From NCBI RefSeq assembly GCF_014495845.1, contig NZ_CP061080.1:1601001-1665000 (forward strand): DNA of 64,000 bases, in the 5' to 3' direction. Position 1 is the stretch's first letter; every line of letters begins with the position of its first letter. A program made the translations under genes and the position numbers. Under the pieces are notes generated by a model. The model was given only the letters and a program-made list of their open reading frames with translations. It made no database searches and was not told where the DNA came from. This document shows, one piece after another, positions 43,201-49,403 of this stretch. Origin of the DNA: Aquibium microcysteis (GTDB lineage Bacteria > Pseudomonadota > Alphaproteobacteria > Rhizobiales > Rhizobiaceae).

Positions 43201-45529
43201 CGATGCTGCCGTTGCCCGACAGCGCCAGCTCGGCCCCCGCATTGATCGTGGTGTCGCCGGTGTAGGTGTTGGTTCCCGACAGCGTCTGCGTTCCGGCCGC
43301 GACCGTCAGCCCGCCCGATCCGGTGATGACGCCGGCAAAGGTCGTCGAACCGTTCGAGACCGTGATCGTGTTGGCACCCAGCGCGAGGTCGCCGGCGCCC
43401 GCCAGCGTCGTCAGGCTGCGGTCGCCATTGGCGCCCGAAAGGTCGAGCTTTCCGTCGATCGTCACCTGGGACGATTCCGAGATGTCGGCGGCGCCCTTGA
43501 GCACGAGCGTCGTCCCGTCCTTCACCTCGGTGGTGCCGGCATAGCCGTTGTCGGCCGTCATGGTGATCGTGCCGACGGTCGTGCCGTCGCCGAGGATCAC
43601 GGAGCCGTTCGTCAGCGCGCCGTCCAGATAGGCGACGTTCTCGCCGAGGGCCCCGCCATTGGCGATGATGGTCCGCGTGCCGCCGGCCAGGTTGATGGCG
43701 TTCTTGAAGTGGACGTCGGAATCGGCACTGTCGGAGCCGAACAGCAGCGCGGATCCGTCGGTGACGAAGCTCGCCGACGCCCAGGTCACGGTCTGGCCAT
43801 TGTTAAGGCGCACCGTCAGGTCGCCGTCGACAGCGGCGAAGCCGCCCGAGCCGGTCCACTGGACGCGGCCGGACGCCGTGCCGAGGTGGCGGTCGAAGGT
43901 GCCGTTGGTCTGCAGCACGCCGCCGGCCAGGTTGATGTTGCTGTCATCGTGGATGCCGGTGCCGTCGTCGGCGTCCAGCACCCCGCCGGAGATCTTCGTC
44001 TGGCCGGTATAGGTGTTGACGCCGTTGAAGACGACGAGGCCGCTGCGGATGTCGATGCCGGCGCCCTTGCCGCTGGCGATCGAGGTGCCGGAGATGCTGC
44101 CGGCACTGTCGTCGGCGATCGTGCCGTTGAAGGTGATCGTCTTGCCGTCGCCCGGATCGAGCGTCACGGACGACCCCTTCATCATGAACAGGTCGGTACC
44201 GGCCGCCTGTCCTGCCTCGCCGCCGTTCTGGCTGGAGCCGGCATAGACGTTGTTGCCATCGAAGGTCGCGTTGCCGGTGATGGTGAGACTGCCGCCCGAC
44301 TGCACGAAGATCGCGCCGCCATAGGCCGAGCCGCCGCCGCCGCCCGTGCCGTTGGGGGTTCCGTCGGCGGTGGAGCCCACGCCGCCGCCGAAACCGGCCG
44401 CGCCGCCGGAACCGCCGGAACCTTCATTCGGGCCGTGATTGGCAGCCCCGCCATCATCGCCGTCGTCGCCGCCATTGCCGCCGATGCCGCCACCAGCGCC
44501 GAATCCACCGGAACCGCCGCTGCCGCCGCTGCCGCCGCTGCCTCCGGCTGCGGCGGAAATGGCGACGGCATTGCCACCGTCACCGCCATCGCCGCCGGCA
44601 CCGCCGCCATAGCCGAAGCTGCCGCCGCCGCCCGCGCCGCCGCTTGCGCCGCTGCCGCCGGCACCCGAAACGCCCGTCCCATAGGCGGTCACTTCGATGG
44701 CGAGCAGGAAGGCTCCCTCGGCAGCGGCCTTCGTCACCGCTGCGGCGGCGTCGCCCGTCTTGTCCGTGGTCAGCGCCGTGAATGCAGCCGCCGCCGCCGT
44801 CAGCTGCGCCGTCAGTGCGGCGTCGAGCGGCTGCGCGGAAGCGGTGGCCGCGGCCGTGAACGCGGCGGCCAGCGCCGTAAGCTGCGTCACCTCGACGGAT
44901 TCGGAGCCGGACGTATAGATGGCGTAGACCTGATCGGCCAGCGCCTTCACCGTCTGCACGGTCGACGCGGCGCCCGAAGCACCATCGCCGCCCTTGCCGC
45001 CGGCGCCTCCGACACCATCGCTCCCGTCGCCGCCGTTGAAGCCGTTCTGGCCACCGACGCCGTTGCCGTTGCCGGCGAAATAGGAGGACTCCGTCGGTCC
45101 ATCCCGGCCGTCGGCACCCGTCGAACCCGCGGTCCCGGTCCCCCGCCCGTTCAGCCCGCCGCCCGTCGCGCCCACGCCGCCATCGCCGCCGATCGCGGTG
45201 TTGCCGATGAAATCGACCGAATCGATGGTCACGGTGGCGCCGCTGCCGACGAAGATGCCGCCGCCCATGCCCGCGCCGCCGCCGCTGCCGTCGCTGCCCT
45301 GCGCCGTCTGGCCGGTGATCGTGGTGCTGGTGACGGTGTTGGTGCCGGCGAGGAATTCCGTTGCCCCCGCATGTCCGGCATAGCCGGCGACGACAAGCGT
45401 CATCGCCATCATCGAGGTGGTGGCGAGCGCCCGCTGGCGGAAGCGTCGCCTGGTCGTCGAAGGGCCTGTCGTCGAAGAAACCTGGGCGCCGCTGATCGGA
45501 TTCCGGCGGTTTTCGGTGGAACGGTTCAT
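40244..45529 (-). CDS. Giant autotransporter adhesin with glycine-rich and repeat passenger (type Va secretion)
   Basis: 1761 residues. In order: an extended signal peptide (about 1-58, basic TTRRRFRQR then a hydrophobic core ending AGATE); two glycine-rich tracts (about 80-185 and 285-405) separated by an Ala/Thr-rich helical segment; a beta-helix passenger with Gly-Asn-rich motifs; five passenger repeats with FSGVI cores at residues 731, 824, 917, 1010 and 1103; further beta-helix; and a C-terminal beta-barrel of about 270 residues ending in the aromatic RLTVAW. It should export and display its passenger on the cell surface for adhesion or aggregation; no protease or catalytic motif is seen. 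The ATG at 45529 has AGGAG upstream; a TTG seven codons earlier is an alternative. Downstream of a sensor-kinase/regulator pair on the same strand. Confidence 0.9.
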   Translation of the reverse strand: MNRSTENRRNPISGAQVSSTTGPSTTRRRFRQRALATTSMMAMTLVVAGYAGHAGATEFLAGTNTVTSTTITGQTAQGSDGSGGGAGMGGGIFVGSGATVTIDSVDFIGNTAIGGDGGVGATGGGLNGRGTGTAGSTGADGRDGPTESSYFAGNGNGVGGQNGFNGGDGSDGVGGAGGKGGDGASGAASTVQTVKALADQVYAIYTSGSESVEVTQLTALAAAFTAAATASAQPLDAALTAQLTAAAAAFTALTTDKTGDAAAAVTKAAAEGAFLLAIEVTAYGTGVSGAGGSGASGGAGGGGSFGYGGGAGGDGGDGGNAVAISAAAGGSGGSGGSGGSGGFGAGGGIGGNGGDDGDDGGAANHGPNEGSGGSGGAAGFGGGVGSTADGTPNGTGGGGGSAYGGAIFVQSGGSLTITGNATFDGNNVYAGSSQNGGEAGQAAGTDLFMMKGSSVTLDPGDGKTITFNGTIADDSAGSISGTSIASGKGAGIDIRSGLVVFNGVNTYTGQTKISGGVLDADDGTGIHDDSNINLAGGVLQTNGTFDRHLGTASGRVQWTGSGGFAAVDGDLTVRLNNGQTVTWASASFVTDGSALLFGSDSADSDVHFKNAINLAGGTRTIIANGGALGENVAYLDGALTNGSVILGDGTTVGTITMTADNGYAGTTEVKDGTTLVLKGAADISESSQVTIDGKLDLSGANGDRSLTTLAGAGDLALGANTITVSNGSTTFAGVITGSGGLTVAAGTQTLSGTNTYTGDTTINAGAELALSGNGSIEDSAEVKVAGEFDIAATTAGATIVTLSGSGNVTLGAQTLVISDGSTTFSGVIAGSGGFTVDGGIQTLTGINTYSGATSIADGAELVLSGAGSIENSAEVKVEGEFDIAATTSGARVVTLSGGGDVTLGTRTLVVSNGSTGFSGVIAGSGGFTVEGGTQTLSGANSYTGGTSVSSGAKLVLDGAGSIGASAVVTVDGELDIAGNDADASIVTLAGGGTVTLGANDLILTQASTTFSGVIAGNGGLKVASGSQTLSGVNIYTGATTIDGGTTLFIAAGGSIAASSSIDVAGTFDIASALAGIDVVTLSGAGAVELGTNRLKLTNASTTFSGAINGSGGFEVAGGSLTLDGVASQTGVIASNGGTIEVEGGSIAGGANLSALSVVNGGSITTKGVSLSTDKSLAYAYFDQSGGIANITLGAGTTITGNDGTLLLVERDGAGSDGIVNFVIDSDTVVVGNIFDNDTKTGSGATKVTVAAGTSWSGLTTGAGFYIQQGANADFANGSTIVGGLTAEAGSTVLGGTLGGQLQVTGDAVITNGTITGNVFIIGDLAFSGLLSPGYSPGVVNVSGNLNLDTADSLFEIVYGQGTYAAAVDYDQTNIGGDATGSLAVTLARHNSNRGDALGDLSTIELIRIGGSDTAANVYRAERFTQNGREVVLTRSVRTANAVATVEGTGGWTEEQLFGAGDVIVYGVGSIIQDETYGLSVLEKSIRAASLDILGSKVDRRGLGTGDDMQTSFMRAGGSRTEIKDATSHTQQTYYTQFGTDVIGSGNFRAGFVASYGRSVSDVTTETGIADLSGNLYAAGVTANWSNERAYVDAVAQYGASNWTFNPTAASATTVDAQTATMVVEAGVTFGSETIRVTPWGQFAYQNTTVSDLSSDWVDQVRFGTGDAMSVRGGLRAEGHFESVSTFANVAVAHDLTADETVTVDNFAYTTGTGGTALELALGIETALNDNVSLSSSVSGRYGVQEIELKGYQGQARLTVAW
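42223..43339 (-). repeat. Exact 279-bp periodic repeats encoding autotransporter passenger units
   Basis: Four full units of exactly 279 bp (93 codons) with no insertion or deletion: the Phe codon of the FSGVI/FAGVI/FSGAI motif ends at 43339, 43060, 42781, 42502 and 42223. Each unit carries FSGVI-GSGG, QTLSG-N-YTG, GSI--SA-V-V-GE-DIA and VTLSG-G-VTLG blocks, the pattern of passenger-associated transport repeats. Partial copies flank both ends. Confidence 0.9.
44320..45190 (-). repeat. Glycine-rich low-complexity coding region, with 9-bp tandem repeats
   Basis: Two GGxGG-rich stretches (44320-44665 and 44975-45190) encode runs of Gly with Ser, Ala, Asp and Asn, recalling PGRS-type sequence. 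Within them the 9-mer CCGCCGCTG (+ strand) occurs three times perfectly at 44514-44540. Because units are multiples of three, length changes would keep the frame. Confidence 0.85.
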
Positions 45530-45623
45530 GGACCGGAAGTCTCCTGGCAACTCTACTTTCCGGCGTTCGGAATCATCACGGCCGGCGAATCTCGCACATC
45601 GCTACCACTCGCTCCTTACGGAA

Positions 45624-45637
45624 AATTAACGTTAATT
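45624..45637. promoter_or_regulatory. Perfect 14-bp palindrome upstream of the autotransporter gene
   Basis: AATTAACGTTAATT is its own reverse complement and stands out as AT-rich in GC-rich DNA. It lies 95 bases before the adhesin start and 32 bases after the response-regulator stop, in a 139-base gap. A plausible operator for the adjacent regulator or another dimeric protein; TTAA halves also recall CtrA sites, but the spacing is wrong. Confidence 0.6.
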
Positions 45638-45668
45638 ACATCGGCGTGACCGCCGCGACGGGCGGGCG

Positions 45669-46349
45669 TCAGCCGTCGATGCCGAAAGGGATCGTCAGCT
45701 CGTAGCCCCAGTTGCGGATGGCGCGGATGCCGCGCTCCCCGGCGCCGGCTTCCTTGATCTTCTGGTTGATCCGGAAGATCGTCACGTTGATCGTGTTCCG
45801 GCTGGCGATGCTTTCGTCGCCGCCGAGCACCGCACCGATCTGCCAGGCTTCGAACCGGCGCTCCGGGGCGCGCGCCAGAGCCACGAGCACCGCGAGTTCG
45901 GACGCGGTCAGGGGAAGACTGCGCTCGGGACCGTGCAGCTGCCGGGTGTTGAGGTCGACGCGGAAGTCGGGAACGGATGCCGCGGGCGCCGCGACCCGGC
46001 GGCGCAGCGCGCCCACGACCGCGGTCAGTTCGTCCGCGGCGACCGGCGTGGTGAGATAGATGTCCGCCCCCATCTCGTAGCCGTCGCGCCGGTCCGACGG
46101 TCTGTCGCGTTCGGACAGGAGGATGATGCCGATGCGCGGCTGCAGTCGGCGCATGCGCGCGGTCAGGCTCAAGCCGCTCTCGCCGGGCAGATTCACGTCG
46201 ACGAGCAGCATGTCCGGGTTGATCGGGCGGGTTGCCTCGATGAAATCCTCGGCACAGCCGAAGGCGCTGACGCGATAGCCGACGTCGGAGAGGGAGCGCG
46301 TGAAGGCGCGGCGCAGGCCGTCATCGCTCTGGATCACGACGATGTTCAT
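45669..46349 (-). CDS. OmpR-type response regulator with atypical receiver (conserved Lys replaced by Thr)
   Basis: 226 residues. The receiver domain (1-115) has the acidic pair D9-D10, phosphoacceptor D51 in LLVDVNLPGESG, and S79 at the Thr/Ser position. The lysine that normally precedes Pro in the fifth-strand loop is T101 (YLTTPV in place of LTKPF). The C-terminal winged-helix DNA-binding domain (about 130-222) includes LPLTASELAVLVAL and a recognition region SRNTINVTIFRINQKI. It overlaps the upstream histidine-kinase gene by 4 bases (ATGA), so they are a pair. The likely target is the adhesin gene directly downstream. Confidence 0.9.
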   Translation of the reverse strand: MNIVVIQSDDGLRRAFTRSLSDVGYRVSAFGCAEDFIEATRPINPDMLLVDVNLPGESGLSLTARMRRLQPRIGIILLSERDRPSDRRDGYEMGADIYLTTPVAADELTAVVGALRRRVAAPAASVPDFRVDLNTRQLHGPERSLPLTASELAVLVALARAPERRFEAWQIGAVLGGDESIASRNTINVTIFRINQKIKEAGAGERGIRAIRNWGYELTIPFGIDG

Positions 46350-48355
46350 CGACGGCCCGGCCTCTCCCGCAGCCGATCGGCCTCTCCGGAAAGCGCGTGC
46401 CGCGGGTCGCGGTCCGGCGGAACGGCCGGAAGCCAGAACTCGAGACGAATTCGTCCCTGGGCCACCGTGCAGCCGACCCGGCCGGCGAGCATCTCGGTGA
46501 CGCCCTGAACGATGTAGAGACCGAGGCCGGAACCGGGCACCCCGCGCGAGCCGGGCGCGCGGTAGAACTTGTCGAACACGCGCGCGGGGTCGGGTGCCAT
46601 GTCGGGCAGCAACGCGTTCTCGATGGTGACGACCGCTCCGTCGGCGCCACCGCGCGCGAGCCTTCGGCATGCGAGGACGATCCGCGAACCCGCCGGCGCA
46701 TGTTTGATGGCATTCTCGACGAGGTTCGACAGGACCATGTCGACCATCTGCCGGTCGCTTGCGACCAGGACCGGCTCCCGTGCCTGCATTTCCAGCGGAT
46801 TGACCGGCGAGTGGCTTGCCACGACCCCGCGCAGCGCTTCGGCGAGGTCGAAGCGTGTCGCCCCCCCTTTGGGATCGGCCTCCTCCGGCTGACTGCTGCG
46901 CCGCACGATGGCGTCGATCTCGCACAGTGCCGCGCGGATGTCGCGGTATCGCTCCGGACCGAGGCGGGCGGGATCGATCGAGAGCTGGATGGCGGCGAGC
47001 GGATTGCGGATCTCGTGCACCAGCATGGCGGCGAAGCGGTCCTGGACGTCGCGCTGCCGCCGCGCGGCGTCCAGCGCCTGGGTCACCAGGTCCAGCCGCG
47101 CACGGTTCTCGGCGGCGCGTGCATCTCTCTCCCGCGCCCGGCGCTGGATCAGGAAGAACATCTGCGCCCCGTACATCAGGACGAGGATGTAGGGATAATG
47201 GTAGGTCCACTCGCCGAGATTGCCGATCCCCAGCAGCGGGACCACCGTCACGGCGAATGCGACGGCCTGAACCCCGTAGAGCGTGCGCAGCAGCGGTGAC
47301 CGGACCCCGTCCCTCCATGGCCAGACCGCCATCGCGAAATAGAACGCGGAACTGGCGAAGAGGAGCATGGAATTCAACCGAAGCGCGAATTGCGCATGCC
47401 CCGCCATCAGAATCGCAATCAGGACGGCCGAGCAGCCCAACATCATCCAGCTGACGGTGGAGACGAGCGTTGCGGGGGCGTAGAGCAGGAAGACCTGGCG
47501 ATGCAGCATCACTCCGAGGGCAGGCGCCAGACAGACCAGGGCGCTGGTCAGACCGCTCACCCGGCCGGCCGGTGCTTCGGGCATCAGGGCGGCGATATAG
47601 CCCATCACCGCCAGCATCGAGACGATGTAGCAGAGTTGCGAAGCGATGAAGAGGACGGTGATCGGCGCCGGCCGGCGCACGAAATCGCCGATCGACCAGA
47701 ACAGGATGCACGCCGCGATGGCCAGGAAGAGGACGAGCAGGGCGTCCGAGGCCAGTTCGGCCTGGCGTACGTCGCGCCAGTCGATCGCCTCCACCCCGAA
47801 GAGCGATGAACTGGTCGTCTCCAGCCGCAGGAAGTAGACGGTGTCGGGCGCGGCCGGACGGATCTCGAAGGTCAGGGCCACCGTGGCGGCCTCGCGCTGC
47901 CGGAAAGGCAGAAGATCGCCGGTTTCCCGTCGCTGCCAGCCCGCTCCGGAGGAATCCGGCTCGAACAGCGTGACCCTGTCGAGAAAGGTCGGCCTGATGT
48001 AGAGGACGAGCGGCCGGCCATCGGCCTGCGGTCGCACGCGCAGGCGGAACCAGTGAGCCGACGGCGTGAAGCCTTCCGAGAAGAGCTTCTTCACCGGCGC
48101 GAACTGCATCCCGACCACATCCTCGACGCCCAGCCGCGCCGACGGGTCCTCGAGCACCGCTCGCTCGACGACGTGGTCGGACCCCGGATGCAGCGAGACG
48201 AGCGAGGCGGCACCCAGGATGGTGATGACGATCCCGATGACCGCGAGCAATGGCAGCAGCAACTCGCTTCCATAGTCGGCGACACGCGAGCGAATGCTCG
48301 CCGTCTTCAGATGAGATGCGACCGGCTCGGCAGCCCGCCTCGGTGAGAATTCCAT
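46346..48355 (-). CDS. 7TM sensor histidine kinase (7TMR-DISM type) with altered G1 box
   Basis: 669 residues. One N-terminal helix (about 33-55), an extracytoplasmic domain of about 165 residues resembling 7TMR-DISMED2 (FSEGFTPSAHWFRLRV..LVLYIRP), seven membrane helices (about 225-420), a short coiled coil, then the kinase. The phosphoacceptor is H447 in LVHEIRNPLAAI. The ATP lid has a normal N box (NLVENAIKHA) and G2 box (GVPGSGLGLYIV), but at the G1 position, normally DxGxG, it reads IENALLPD. DISMED2 domains are predicted to bind carbohydrates. The ATG at 48355 is used; a GTG at 48424 would add 23 residues. Confidence 0.87.
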   Translation of the reverse strand: MEFSPRRAAEPVASHLKTASIRSRVADYGSELLLPLLAVIGIVITILGAASLVSLHPGSDHVVERAVLEDPSARLGVEDVVGMQFAPVKKLFSEGFTPSAHWFRLRVRPQADGRPLVLYIRPTFLDRVTLFEPDSSGAGWQRRETGDLLPFRQREAATVALTFEIRPAAPDTVYFLRLETTSSSLFGVEAIDWRDVRQAELASDALLVLFLAIAACILFWSIGDFVRRPAPITVLFIASQLCYIVSMLAVMGYIAALMPEAPAGRVSGLTSALVCLAPALGVMLHRQVFLLYAPATLVSTVSWMMLGCSAVLIAILMAGHAQFALRLNSMLLFASSAFYFAMAVWPWRDGVRSPLLRTLYGVQAVAFAVTVVPLLGIGNLGEWTYHYPYILVLMYGAQMFFLIQRRARERDARAAENRARLDLVTQALDAARRQRDVQDRFAAMLVHEIRNPLAAIQLSIDPARLGPERYRDIRAALCEIDAIVRRSSQPEEADPKGGATRFDLAEALRGVVASHSPVNPLEMQAREPVLVASDRQMVDMVLSNLVENAIKHAPAGSRIVLACRRLARGGADGAVVTIENALLPDMAPDPARVFDKFYRAPGSRGVPGSGLGLYIVQGVTEMLAGRVGCTVAQGRIRLEFWLPAVPPDRDPRHALSGEADRLRERPGRR

Positions 48356-48620
48356 GAGCCCCGACAGACGCCCCTCTCGTAAGAGCCGGGCGACACCGGA
48401 ATTCCCCTGCGACTTCCACGCCACGCCCCGCCTGCCAACCTATGCAACGCACGCGGAGAATTTACCAGCGGTTGACCGACCTTCGTCCCCAGCCGTCGGC
48501 GCTTCCATCCCCGGCGCCGCGGCTCGCCCATCGCGCCGGTCAGGCGGGCGTGGCAGCGGGAAGCGGCGCTGGCCGGTTTCTGCGCATGCGCGGTGACCGG
48601 ATCCGAACAAAGCGATTGCG

Positions 48621-48635
48621 GAACAAGACTGGAAC
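48621..48635. promoter_or_regulatory. LexA (SOS) box of lexA
   Basis: GAAC-AAGACTG-GAAC is the reverse complement of the alphaproteobacterial SOS box GTTC-N7-GTTC, 54 bases before the lexA ATG. It indicates that LexA represses its own gene, as known in Rhizobiales. Confidence 0.85.
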
Positions 48636-48645
48636 AGATAGGTTT

Positions 48646-48660
48646 GTTCCGGTTTTGTTT
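48646..48660. promoter_or_regulatory. Second, imperfect LexA box
   Basis: GTTC-CGGTTTT-GTTT differs from GTTC-N7-GTTC by one base and lies 10 bases after the first box in the opposite orientation. A weaker second operator is plausible. Confidence 0.5.
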
Positions 48661-48689
48661 TTCGCACGATTCCTTCCGGGGGTGGACCC

Positions 48690-49403
48690 ATGCTGACCCG
48701 CAAGCAACACGAACTGCTGCTCTATATCCACGAGCGTCTGAAGGAGACGGGCATACCGCCGTCCTTCGACGAGATGAAGGAGGCGCTCGATCTCGCCTCC
48801 AAGTCGGGCATCCACCGCCTGATCACGGCGCTGGAGGAACGCGGTTTCATCCGGCGGCTGCCCAACCGCGCCCGCGCGCTGGAAGTGCTGCGGCTGCCCG
48901 ATTCGATTGCGCCCGGCCTCGGCGCGCCGCGGAAGTTCTCGCCCAGCGTCGTGGAGGGCGGACTAGGCAGGAAGCCGGAAGCGAGTCCCGCGCGCACGGC
49001 CAGCAACGACGACAACGCGAACGGTGTTTCGATCCCGGTGATGGGCCGCATCGCCGCCGGCGTTCCGATCGACGCCATCCAGCACCAGACCCATTCGGTC
49101 GTGGTGCCGCCGGACATGCTGGCGGGCGGCGACCACTACGCGCTGGAGGTGAAGGGCGATTCGATGATCGAGGCCGGCATCCTCGACGGCGATACGGTCA
49201 TCATCCGCAATACTTCCAGTGCCACGCCCGGGGACATCGTGGTGGCGCTCGTCGACGGCGAAGAGGCGACGCTGAAGCGCTTCCGCCGCAAGGGCGCGTC
49301 GATTGCGCTCGAAGCGGCCAACCCCGCCTACGAGACGCGGATCTTCGGACCCGACCGCGTCAGCGTCCAGGGCAAACTGGTCGGCCTCATCCGGCGTTAC
49401 TGA
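48690..49403 (+). CDS. lexA: LexA repressor
   Basis: 237 residues. The winged-helix DNA-binding domain (1-70, [17 protein letters not shown] and [22 protein letters not shown]) is followed by a linker and the S24 autoprotease domain. The cleavage site Ala-Gly is in [10 protein letters not shown]; the catalytic Ser is in KGDSMIEAG and Lys in EATLKRF. Self-cleaves with RecA filaments to open the SOS regulon. Has its own SOS box. The stop overlaps the convergent comEC stop by 7 bases. Confidence 0.97.
   Translation: MLTRKQHELLLYIHERLKETGIPPSFDEMKEALDLASKSGIHRLITALEERGFIRRLPNRARALEVLRLPDSIAPGLGAPRKFSPSVVEGGLGRKPEASPARTASNDDNANGVSIPVMGRIAAGVPIDAIQHQTHSVVVPPDMLAGGDHYALEVKGDSMIEAGILDGDTVIIRNTSSATPGDIVVALVDGEEATLKRFRRKGASIALEAANPAYETRIFGPDRVSVQGKLVGLIRRY

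Larger units (their letters stand above)
48356..48689. other. 334-base gene-free region between divergent kinase and lexA genes
   Basis: No coding signal. The right end holds the lexA SOS boxes (48621-48660) and a T-rich stretch ending TTTTGTTTTTCG. The left end should hold the promoter of the kinase-regulator operon, but no clear sigma-70 or EcfG motif was found there on the leftward strand. Confidence 0.6.

Noticed and set aside
43709..45649. A 646-codon + strand frame and a ladder of about 92-codon frames opposite the autotransporter
   Set aside because: Their regular lengths simply mirror the 279-bp repeats of the real gene on the other strand.
48620..48645. EcfG-type promoter GGAAC-N17-GTT in front of lexA
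   Set aside because: The GGAAC belongs to the SOS box and the -10 lacks the C of CGTT; coincidence is the simpler explanation.
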